The position numbers were made by a program, and so were the translations under genes. 64,000 nucleotides of DNA from positions 18,823,858 through 18,887,857 of the forward strand of contig CM060854.1 in the NCBI GenBank assembly GCA_030737835.1, read 5' to 3'. This DNA comes from Acorus gramineus (taxonomy: Eukaryota > Streptophyta > Magnoliopsida > Acorales > Acoraceae). The notes beneath the pieces were generated by a model. The model saw only the letters and a list, made by a program, of their open reading frames with translations, was not told where the DNA came from and did not search any database. Of this stretch, positions 54,507 through 64,000 are shown one piece after another. The number at the start of each line of letters is the position of its first letter. Positions within the stretch are counted from its first letter, which is position 1.

Positions 54507-57500
54507 ATGGGGGAGGGAGGAGGGGGGAGGGCGATAGTGGTGGGAGGGAGCATAGCGGGTCTATCGTGCGCCCACTCCCTGATCGCCGTCGGATGGAAGG
54601 TCCTCGTCCTGGAGAAGTCCTGTGAGCCGTCTATAGGAAGTCCCACCGGGGCGGGTCTTGGGCTGGACCCCCAGGCCCGTCGATTTCTTGATCAATGGCT
54701 CTCCCGCCCTGGCCTCCTCCACTCCATAACTCTTCCCCTCACCATAGACCAGGTACCTAAAAATTTCATCCCCATTTTTTGTACTTCAATTCCTTATGCA
54801 CCAGCACCCCTTAATATGGTTAGTTCTATGTGTGTGTATTATGAGATGGGTACTAGTAAGGGCTAGATCCATGTCAGCCCTAGAGATTGAGAACTGAAAC
54901 ACATGTCAATTCCTAATTGAAGTATGACATAATAAAATTCACTAATGAGTGGAGCACGTAATGCTAATTTCGTTTTGATTTTTTTTTTTGGTAGTTATTT
55001 CTGCAGTATCAACACGTTTAAATTTTTATTAACAAGGGCTAGACCAATGTCATCCCCAATCAGATATTGACAGCTGACTTGTGAAACACATGTCAGTCCC
55101 TTGAAGTATGGCACAATGAAATTCAATAATGAGTGAAACACGTAATGATAATTTCGTTTTGAATTTTTTTTTTTTCCAGTTATTTCTGCAGTATCAACAT
55201 GTTAAAATTTTTATTAATAAGGGCTAGACTCATGTCAACCCCAATAAGAGATTAACAGCTGATATGTGAATAGTCCATCATATGTAGCCATATGATTTTT
55301 AGCAATATTATCCTCAATTTGATTATCAATAGGACTCAGATCTTTTATAATAATTTTGTTGTTGTTGAAGTTTGGGTTATAGGATCTAATCTATTAACCT
55401 CTATATCAGTAAGGCTTCTAAAAGAATCTTGAGTCATCTATATCTTCTGAGACGTCTTACATATTCTACATAAGCAACTTCAAGAATTCATGCATTCGGA
55501 AATGGGTGCTGATAGATTCAATCCTTTTTGCAACCTCATTTGCAGCTATCATATCACTAATGTATTGTAAGAAATTTTCTAATGTAATATATACTCCATT
55601 ATGTCAACATATACTCTATTGTGAAAAACGTAAAAATATGTGCAAAAATGACTGAGCGCAACTTTTTCCTTTGTGAATAGAACCAGGCAACGGATAGTGA
55701 AAAGAAGACCACCCGGATTCTTACAAGAGATGAGAGCTTCAATTTTAGAGCGGCGCATTGGGCAGATCTACACAAACTCCTATACGAGACACTGCCTCCT
55801 GGTGTTGTTTTATGGGGTCACCAGTTTATCTCTTTCACCACATCCCCTGTAAATGCATCTGTCATTGTTAAAGCTGAATCACTTCCAAAAAAAGAGGATT
55901 TGGAGTTTGTAGGAGACCTGCTCGTTGCGGCCGATGGGTGCATGTCAGCGATTCGCAAGCTTTTCCTTCCTGACTTTAAATTAAGGTTTCGTATTCGAAG
56001 TCACCCACATTTGCATGTTTTGGCATTGCATAATTCGTTGATGGAACTATGTTGGTGATGTTTATTGGATGGAATTGAAATTGGTTTGGTTTTATCTCAT
56101 TGGAGATGCAAAATCACGAATACATTGCATTTCTGTTCCTTGAAAATGTGTTTCTTGATGTGATTACTTCAGCAGTGATGTTTATTTAGTTTCATTTTTT
56201 TAACTGAATTGCTATATCCATTTGGGTTGCAAATTCAAACACATGAATCTTTGAGTTCGTCTCATTGCTGCATAGTTCAGTCTTTTTTTCAATTTCAATT
56301 GCATTAAACTTTCCTAAGGAAGAATTTACATTTGTGTTTTCTGTGTTGCTAAATTCTTATAGGTAGTCTAACTAGTGGTTTGAGTGTTTGGATTCTGTTT
56401 TGGATTCAGTATGTCCACATTGGATGACTATAATGAAACTGAGTTGGTAAAATTTTAGTGTTAACTGTTTGAATAGAATACATCTCTTCTTATCTTATCA
56501 ACTTTTATATAGAGGTTGTTGGGAAGTTGTTAACATATATCTCTATAAATATCTCCCAAACAGAGAAGACTTTGCAATTGCGATATAGAGATGTTCGAAG
56601 AGAGAAATTCCATGAGAGATTGTGAGTCTACTGTGAGTCTTGTAATTCACGAGACATTATAGTATCTTATCCAGATTTTACGATGTTGATGTAAACTTAG
56701 GCAAAATCACTTAAATTTGCGTTTCTTGTGTGATCTTTATGTTTGTTTTGACTTCTGTGATAAGCATAGTTTGATTACTTGATTGATGCATTACTGTTTT
56801 CATGATTTGGTCAAATGCATAATATGCTGATCACATAACAATCTGTTTAGTTTTCAATCTTTCCCCCTAATACAGGTATCTGGGCTACTATGCTTGGAGG
56901 GGAGTCTTAGATTTCTCAGAAAATGAAGACTCATTGACCATCATAGGCCTTCGAAAAGTCTACCCAGAGCTTGGAAGCTGCCTATACTTTGATCTGGCAC
57001 ACCAGACGCACAGCGTGCTTTACGAACTCAAACACAAAAGGCTCAACTGGATTTGGTACATCAATGGCCCCGAACCCGAATTACAGGTACATGATATTCC
57101 AAATTATTGATTAATTCACGTAGTAATGTCCTACTTTTCATGAAATGTTTAATTCCTGTTTAATTCATGTCTCTTTAATAATACACATATTGAATATGTA
57201 TTGAATATTTGAATACGTAAAACATATGCAAATGCAATAGAGTTAATATTAAAAAAGAAATGCTCGACTATACTTTATTCTGTTAGATTTTGAAGTTATT
57301 TTTTAGTGATTATATCTAAATTCAAATATTATGATTTGAACTCAAAACTCTTCGTAATGTTGTGATGTTAGTTTCATTAAGAGATCATGGATGGTGGTTT
57401 GGTTATGAATGTCATGGTAAATACTTTTATTTTGTAAATTTTATTTTAATTTTTCACGAACTTGACCTCAATTGTACAGTATTACAATTTTTTGAACTTT

Positions 57501-58637
57501 CACATGTTGAGGCAATCAAAACATACTCACAAAATACTTTGAACTTTCAAGAATGTTTGGAAAAACACTCTTATTAAATACTTTCCTTTTACCTGATGGC
57601 AGAACATACTTTTGTTAGTCGAACCGTGCATTTCATTCAGAATCTAGATATCTATTCAGTTTAAATAATTTATGACATTATTTGTAATCTAAACAACTAA
57701 TTCTTAACACGCAACTATAATTTTTTGCTGTAAAACAGTTTAATTATTTCCAAACTTTTACACACTTATCTCTTATGGTTGCCACATTCACCCATTCAAT
57801 AATGAATTTTTCTTTACGAACTATTCTTGAAAACAACAAGGTTCCACATTAACCAATTCGTTTGGCATCCAAAACAGTCACAAAGCACTCCAAACTGTTT
57901 TGATTATTCAGAAAAGTACTTTGATCAGATACCTCCCATACCCATCGACCGAACATATTTCTGTTACATTCAAAATCCAAGTAATCCATTTAGCTTCGAA
58001 TGATTTATCGCATCGTAAATCACACGTTGCACGCATTTCTATACTTACAACGACTCATCTAGAAAATAGTTTAATTATCTTCAATCCGAATTTTTACTGC
58101 ACCCATCTCTTATGGTTTGCCAAATTATATATGAACTCCACATAGGGAGGTTCAGTGACCATGAAAGTGAGTCATGAAATGGTGGCCAAGATGCGCGAGG
58201 AGGCGGACAAGGTCTGGGTCCCGGAGCTCGCGCGCCTCATGAAGCAGACGGAGTCCCCGTTCGTCAACGTGATCTACGACTGTGACCCGGCCCCCCGCCT
58301 TGCGTGGGGCGGGAACGTAGTCCTGGTCGGCGACGCGGCCCACCCGACATCCCCGCACGGGCTGAGGAGCACCAACATGTCGGTTCTGGACGCGGCGGTC
58401 CTGGGTCAGTGCCTCCAGAGGTGCGGACCGGACGGGCTGGTTTCGGCGCTCGAGGAGTACGAGTCGCTGCGCCTCCCCGTGGTCGCGGCGCAGGTTGAGC
58501 ATTCGCGGCGGCTGGGGAGGGCCAAGCAGGGTTTGGGGGTCGGAGGGGAGGAGGGGTTGTTGGATGTGAATTCGCTTCAGCAGAGGTGGATGCCTTTCTT
58601 TGGCAGTGCTGCTTGTGTTGGTGATTACAAGTGTTGA
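54507..58637 (+). CDS. FAD-dependent monooxygenase (UbiH/zeaxanthin-epoxidase-like, group A flavin hydroxylase), 4 exons
   Basis: Exons 54507-54752, 55681-55985, 56876-57086 and 58146-58637 (GT-AG) give 417 residues. The start is the ATG giving MGEGGGGRAIVVGG; the codon before it is TTG. Motifs of aromatic-hydroxylase-type flavoproteins: GGSIAG dinucleotide-binding loop (13-18) followed by a beta strand ending ..VLEKS; the DG fingerprint in LLVAADGCMSAIRK (D167-G168), which contacts FAD and NAD(P)H; and the GD motif in VLVGDAAHPTSPHG (G316-D317), which binds the FAD ribityl chain. The GD region reads PHGLRSTNMSVLDA, where many relatives have a G-Q-G-x-N run. The substrate cannot be told from sequence. 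No clear targeting peptide, so probably cytosolic. Exon 4 is very GC-rich, exons 2-3 are not. Confidence 0.88.
54860..55270. repeat. Tandem repeat (~180-bp unit, 2.3 copies) in monooxygenase intron 1
   Basis: Units begin GGGCTAGA at 54860, 55036 and 55221. Each continues through 'cacatgtca', 'gaagtatg(a/g)ca', 'cgtaatg', 'tttcgttttga' and 'tatttctgcagtatcaaca'. The third copy breaks off after about 50 bp. Confidence 0.8.
57617..58120. repeat. Degenerate direct duplication in monooxygenase intron 3
   Basis: 57617-57783 and 57947-58120 share an ordered series of similar words: 'cgaac(c/a)', 'cattcagaatc/cattcaaaatc', 'aatgattta/aataattta', 'gtttaattat', 'tctcttatggtt'. Strongly diverged. Confidence 0.45.
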
Positions 58638-60144
58638 TTTGGAGACTTGGACATGTAAAATCATGCATGGATTACTACATTTTGTACCTCGATTCATATA
58701 ATTCAGTAGAATACATATTTTATTGTTTTATAAAAATATACTAATTTCATTCACGTGTTAACTGTACGTGGTATAATGTCATAAGATATATGTATAAGTA
58801 AAATCTGAATAATAATGTATCTATTATGTAAATATAAAAAATTATTATTTTTGTTTATTATAATATTTTATATATTATCATGTATCTCAATTTAAGTAAT
58901 CTATTTTTTTTAGATAAATTGTTGACATATCCATTAAATATGTTAATAGATCATGTCCAAATGAAGATTTACAAAGAGGGAGAGAAAGATCGAAGAAGAA
59001 AAGAAAGAATGAGAGTAAAATTCAAGTAATCTATTGTCTATTATGTATTTAAATTAAATTTTAAACTGATTTTTTTTTTTGTTTCTTATAATCTATGTAT
59101 GAATTTAAAATTTTGTTAAGGGATAATTTGATAATGTAAAATTAAATACATTTTCATTTATAATATATAATAAATAAGATAAAAGATATATATAAAAAAT
59201 ATCAGAACCTGTGCATGCTGTAAACATTACTGCATATAACATTTTCCATATTCGAAATGTTTATATTATAATTGAGTATGTACTGTTACACGCGATATTT
59301 TATGTATAGCTTCAATTGCAATCCTATTGGTGTAACAAATGACTAACAATATATTTGTAGACACGTGCATGTAATAGTCTATCCAATGCATTAGTTAGCA
59401 TGGATTGTTTTACGATTTTACTATTTTGTGAGGGGTTAGTTTGCAATTTGTCAAAAAGTTTTACCTAACATGAATTATGTGCCGAAGCGTAGTGCGTCTT
59501 TGTCCGACCTAACCACGTTCGGACCTTCCCGCGAAAGTCACTCTGTTTGATAAAGTGGGGCCCGCGATATTTACTAAAATGTCAAACACGAGCACCACCA
59601 CCACCTTATCCTCGCCTACTCCTCAAACGCAGACTCCACCGATTGGACGGTCGTGATTCAACCAATAAAAAAAAAAAACACTGATCCCACCCAACAACAA
59701 TAATATAGGTCAACATTTCCACGTTGGTGTCTGATAATCCCACACCCTCAACTTATGTTCCTCTCCCTTTGACCCACAGACTGGGTCGATGAAAGCATTC
59801 GCCCCCACATAACTTATCTAATTTATGCATCATTGGATTAGAATAAAATAAAATTATAATGTCACACATAATGTGTACATAGTTACACACATATACATGA
59901 CAATAATAACATGTAAATTGAACAATGTTGGAGGTCCCTTTTTTTTCAACCACCATGGTAAATTGGGTCAAGATAAGTCTCAACAATTCATGATCGAGTG
60001 AAGACAGTAAGATGTAGCTGAAAAAATTATCGCATAACCTTGTCGCACTAGTTCCAGTGATATTTGACTTACATTTCATTTGGGAGCAATGATGATCTAA
60101 ACTTATCTATTACTAAAATTATTATTTTTTTGCTTTCTTACTTA
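58638..60144. other. Monooxygenase 3' flank and AT-rich spacer
   Basis: The first ~100 bases are likely 3' UTR. No gene or clear transposon end is seen; 59500-59760 is a slightly more GC-balanced island without ORFs. Confidence 0.4.
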
Positions 60145-60482
60145 GTCCGTTTGGAAACACAGATTGAAAAGTAGCTTTTGGAATAAAGCTGTTTTTTAAG
60201 ATAATTTTAAACGTTGACTTTTTTAGGATGCTTTTTTTTAAAATCAGGAATCAATATTTGAAAGGAGTTTAATGTTTGGCAGAGAAAGTTGCTTTTCAAT
60301 TCAAAAAATCGATTCCGATAAAAAAACGTTGTTTCTGAGCTTTTTAAAACACAGATTTCGAGGGAAAAATTAAAAGGAATCCAGCTTTCGATTCTGCAAA
60401 AAGCTGCCCCGTTTGGCTGCACGCTTTTAGCTTTTCAGCTTTTCAAAAAGCAAAAACGCGCTGAATCGCGCAACCAAACAGT
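60145..60482 (-). mobile_element. Tourist-like MITE, second copy of the 342-bp family
   Basis: Begins GTCCGTTTGGAAACACAG after TTA (60142-60144) and is the reverse complement of 23507-23848 with few differences, including the AAGCTGCCCCGTTTGGCTGC stretch. The right end stops at 'caaccaaaca' and lacks the final ~10 bp and the TTA, so it is slightly truncated or mutated. Confidence 0.75.
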
Positions 60483-61959
60483 AGTAGTTTGTAACTAAAA
60501 ATATATATACCTAAAACCCGTTTGACGAATGACATAAATTATTCTTTGATGGATTAGCATCCAGTGGAATAAGTCACTTATATTTTATTATATTTTTAGT
60601 TATTGTTTTTAACAATGTAATCATAAAGTTTTGTTATTGATTGATTATTTATAAGTTGTGGATAAAAGATTAATATATATAACACATGGATAATAATTTT
60701 AAAATGTTAAAAATGATTTGACATGTGATCTCACTAGTACTAGTTAAAAGAGATGATGAATCCTGAAATATAATGGATGGAAGAATACAATTCTAAATCG
60801 GTTGGATGTGAGATAAGGGGCCGTTGGCGATGTGGAACACGGGTGAATGCATAATAACACGGAATTAAGCATGTCAATAGGATGGATATGGATCAGATAC
60901 GTTTATATATATATATATATATATATCCTAACTATCGGATATGAATATTAATTTTTAGATTTAGATCTTTTTGATAAGGATCAGACGCATATATTTTTCA
61001 GATAATTGACATGTTTAAATATTAACATCAAATTAAATAATTAAATGATAGATTAGAGATATTAAAATTAAAATTGAGATTTGAAGATTTATTCTCTCTT
61101 TTAGATATCAACATTAAAAATTTAATAGTAATATAATATATTATGATTATAATTAATTATACAAGATAACAAATACGAACAATATATATATTGGAGTGCA
61201 GATATGAATTTCAATGTATCCGATCCAACAAGTATCCTTATCCAACATATATGTATATATATATACATGTATATACACATTGATATCCATATCTGCACTC
61301 CAAATCCTTGAATATCGGATATTTCTGATTTTTCAGACACAAATTTAGATTGGATTCTGATTTTTTGAATAATTGACCGGCTTACATGAAAGCAAACAAC
61401 ATCTCACTTTGGTAAAGTCAAGCTTGAAGTCTTGCGTTCCATATGAAAAATGACACGGTTTTTCAACGCGATAAAACATCGCTTATGTAAACATGGACGT
61501 TAAAATAGGGCGTGTAAATTATCAAAATAACTTTTTATAAATTTTTATGAACGCCCTTTTCCTTCAATTTTTTTTTAGGAAATGAGGGGCATTTCAATAA
61601 TCCAACGAACTGGACAAATGTGAATTCATATTTGATATCGCAACATCTGATTTGCGTCTGCAATATCGCAGCATACTCGTCGCCCAAGTTCCCAAGTTCC
61701 ACATTCGTTCTTCTCCATCACACCCCTACTTAACTTAATAACACCACTCCGCCTTCCAAAAAAAAAAAAAAAAACCCGGCTATAACCAGTAAACGAAGGC
61801 GCGAACAATATCAAGAGTTGGTGGAAGACGCCAAAACCACCCCCATTGAGAGTTGTTGAGACCCGGAAGAGACACTCCCCCACAACCACCATCACCACCA
61901 TTTAAAACCACTCCCTCTCGAAAACCTCTCCTCCCCCTCCACGAAACCCTAAATCCAAC
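60483..61959. other. Spacer and CSE promoter region
   Basis: Contains a (TA)n run at about 60903-60927 and an AT-rich palindromic stretch around 61243-61275. The last ~200 bp (C-rich, CCACC/CTCCC) is the presumed CSE 5' leader. I see no unambiguous TATA box. Confidence 0.4.
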
Positions 61960-63968
61960 ATGTCTCCTCCTCCTCCGCCCGAATCGCCACCGCCACCACC
62001 GCCGAATTTCTGGGGCGACACTCCCCCCGACGAGTACTACGCCTCCCAGGGCGTCACCAACCACCAGTCCTTCTTCGACTCCCCCCACGGCCGCATCTTC
62101 ACCCAGCGATTCGCGCCGTCCGATCCCGATCTGACGCCCATCAAGGCCTCCGTCTTCATGACCCACGGCTACGGCTCCGACTCCGGCTGGCTCTTCCAGA
62201 AGATCGCCATCTCCTTCGCCCGATGGGGCTACGCCGTCTTCTGCGCCGACCTCCTCGGCCACGGCCGCTCCGACGGCATCCGATGCTACCTCGGCGACCT
62301 CAACAAGGTCGCCGCCGCCTCCCTCTCCTTCTTCGCCAAGACCCGCCGCGAACCCCCCTACGCCGATCTGCCGGCGTTCCTCTTCGGCGAGTCGATGGGG
62401 GGTCTGGCGACGATGCTCATGTACTTCCAGTCCGAGCCCGACACGTGGACGGGCCTGATCTTCTCGGCTCCGCTGTTCGTCATCCCGGACGACATGAAGC
62501 CGTCGAAGATCCGATTGTTCTTGTTCGGACTCTTGTTCGGGTTCGCGGATACGTGGGAGGCCATGCCCGATAACAAGATGGTGGGGAAGGCGATCAAGGA
62601 TCCGGAAAAGCTCAAGGTGATCATTTATTCCAATTTTTTTTTTATATATATTTTATGTTAAGAAATGTTGAGATTCAATCATATGAATTCTAGAAAATGT
62701 TAACTTAGTCTTCATGCTGGAGGCTCTATTACAATACGAACATGTTTTGATTTATTTGAAGTATATATTTGTATAATGAAGAGTATAATATTTTAAAAAA
62801 AAAATTAAAATACATGCCCGAATGAATTTAATTTTTGTATTTTGTGAGTATATATTTCAGTACATATTTCATATAATAGAATTAGAATTGTCAGACTAAT
62901 GATGAGTTTGAGAACTCTGACGCAGAAGTAGAATTTTTTTTGTTCCTCAAGACTCTAGTTCTGGTAGATCATGTGAGAAAGAAAGAAGAGTTGAGAATTT
63001 TAGATGCCATTTTCATGGGTTTTTCAGCAGAAGAGATGAGAATGAGAATAAACAGTCAAACTCATTTTAAGAACAAACTTGATAACTTTGGTTTACAAAG
63101 AGAATTCTCCATTTTCATGAATCCAATTTTGATAGATTCAATGGGTTGGGAAATTTTGTATGAAAGAATTGGACATTTGAATGAATGATTTTAGATGCAA
63201 TTTTTTTAAGACTCCGTTTGGTTGCATTGTTTGGGATAATTTTTACTTTTTGAAAAGTTAAAAAGCTAAAATTGTGCATTTAAACGAGACCGCTTTATTT
63301 AGAATCGGAAGCTGAATTTTTTTTAATTTTTTACTTGAAATCCGTGTTTTGAAAAGTTCAAAAACAACGCTTTTTTTTTGTCGGAATCGATTTTTTTTAA
63401 TTGAAAAACCACTTTCTTTACCGATCATCAACTGCTTTCAAATATTGATTCCTGAATTAAAAAAAAGCATCCCAATAAAAGTCAAGATCTAAAATTATCT
63501 TAAAAAGCAGCTTTATTCTAAAAGCTACTTTTCAATATGTGTTTTCAAACGGATCCTAAGTGATTGATCATTCAAATTAATGTGTGGATCACATATAAAT
63601 ATTAAGATATCCGTTGACATCCTCAGATTATCGCGGGGAACCCGAGGAGGTACAAGGGGAGGCCCCGAGTGGGGACGATGAGGGAGATCGCGAGGATGTG
63701 CGAGCACGTGCAGGGGAGGTTCGGGGAGGTTACGGCGCCATTCCTGGCGGCGCACGGGACGGACGACGGTGTGACGGCGCCGGTGTCGTCAGTGATGCTG
63801 TACGAGAGGGCGGCGAGCGAGGACAAGACGCTGAAGATCTACGAAGGGATGTACCACTCTCTCATTCAGGGAGAGCCTGATGAGAACAGTGAGAAGGTCT
63901 TGGCTGACATGAGGGAGTGGATCGATGAGAGGGTTGAAAGGTATGGGCGGCCCAGATCTTCTTCTTGA
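61960..63968 (+). CDS. CSE: Caffeoylshikimate esterase (monoacylglycerol lipase-like alpha/beta hydrolase), 2 exons
   Basis: Exons 61960-62616 and 63627-63968 (GT-AG, phase 0) give 332 residues, the same length as Arabidopsis CSE/LysoPL2 (At1g52760) as I recall it, with close similarity throughout (PPNFWG..PxxEYYxSQGV, GYGSDxxWxFQK, ADLLGHGRSDGIR, PEDMKPSK-like, NKMVGKAIKDPEKLK, KTLKIYEGMYHSLIQGEPDE). CSE hydrolyses caffeoyl shikimate to caffeate and shikimate in lignin biosynthesis; family members also cleave lysophospholipids or monoacylglycerols. Catalytic triad: S145 in GESMGG, D266 in HGTDDGV, H296 in GMYHSL. The N-terminus has two proline runs, and there is no signal peptide, so it is cytosolic or peripherally membrane-bound. 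Very GC-rich coding sequence. The 1.0-kb intron holds a MITE. Some grasses lack a clear CSE, so its presence weakly argues against a grass. Confidence 0.92.
63210..63556 (+). mobile_element. Tourist-like MITE, third copy, in the CSE intron
   Basis: Starts GACTCCGTTTGGTTGC and ends (reverse complement) GGATCCGTTTGAAAAC, flanked by TAA at 63207-63209 and 63557-63559. Same orientation as 23507-23848 but more diverged. It ends 70 bp before the exon 2 acceptor. Confidence 0.75.
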
Positions 63969-64000
63969 GATGGTTTTTTTTCTTCTTCTTTTTGGGGGGT

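Noticed and set aside
62223..62573. Overlapping ORFs inside CSE exon 1 (both strands)
   Set aside because: Shifted-frame Arg/Pro-rich shadows of the CSE coding sequence.

Overview
This is plant nuclear genomic DNA. It carries six spliced or intronless nuclear genes with clear plant homologues, long AT-rich intergenic stretches and many small non-autonomous transposons. Coding exons of the PPR, F-box, monooxygenase (last exon) and CSE genes are strongly G/C-biased at third positions, while introns and spacers are AT-rich. That contrast is more usual in monocots, so my guess (inference only) is a non-grass monocot. I saw no rRNA, tRNA or CRISPR, and no bacterial or viral genes.

Layout. 1-7.8 kb is transposon territory: the end of a possible LTR retroelement, a Tourist-like element nested in another, a Mutator-like foldback element, a TIR element with an internal palindrome array, and a Helitron. 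8.17-27.55 kb (+) is cohesin SMC3 in 28 exons, with a GC-AG intron, an AT-AC (U12-type) intron, and an apparent 2-bp frameshift in exon 25. Its intron 25 is packed with hAT and Tourist elements, and intron 14 holds a LINE remnant. 28.3-31.2 kb is an ancient local duplication, one copy of which took a Mutator-like element that in turn took a Tourist-like element. 31.5-34.1 kb (-) is an intronless PPR-DYW editing factor like ECB2/VAC1. 35.55-36.7 kb (-) is an intronless F-box gene. 38.9-43.8 kb (-) is the plastid envelope ATP/ADP translocase in five exons. 43.8-54.5 kb is gene-free and repeat-rich. 54.5-58.6 kb (+) is a four-exon FAD-dependent monooxygenase. 61.96-63.97 kb (+) is caffeoylshikimate esterase (CSE) in two exons, with a Tourist-like MITE in its intron.

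The genes do not form a pathway cluster. They are ordinary unlinked plant functions: sister-chromatid cohesion, plastid RNA editing, ubiquitin ligase targeting, plastid energy import, an oxidoreductase, and lignin biosynthesis. I found no convincing new multi-gene system. The most notable signals are the SMC3 frameshift, the SMC3 minor-spliceosome intron(s), the palindrome-array transposon family, and several nested insertions whose empty sites can be read from sister copies inside the same window.
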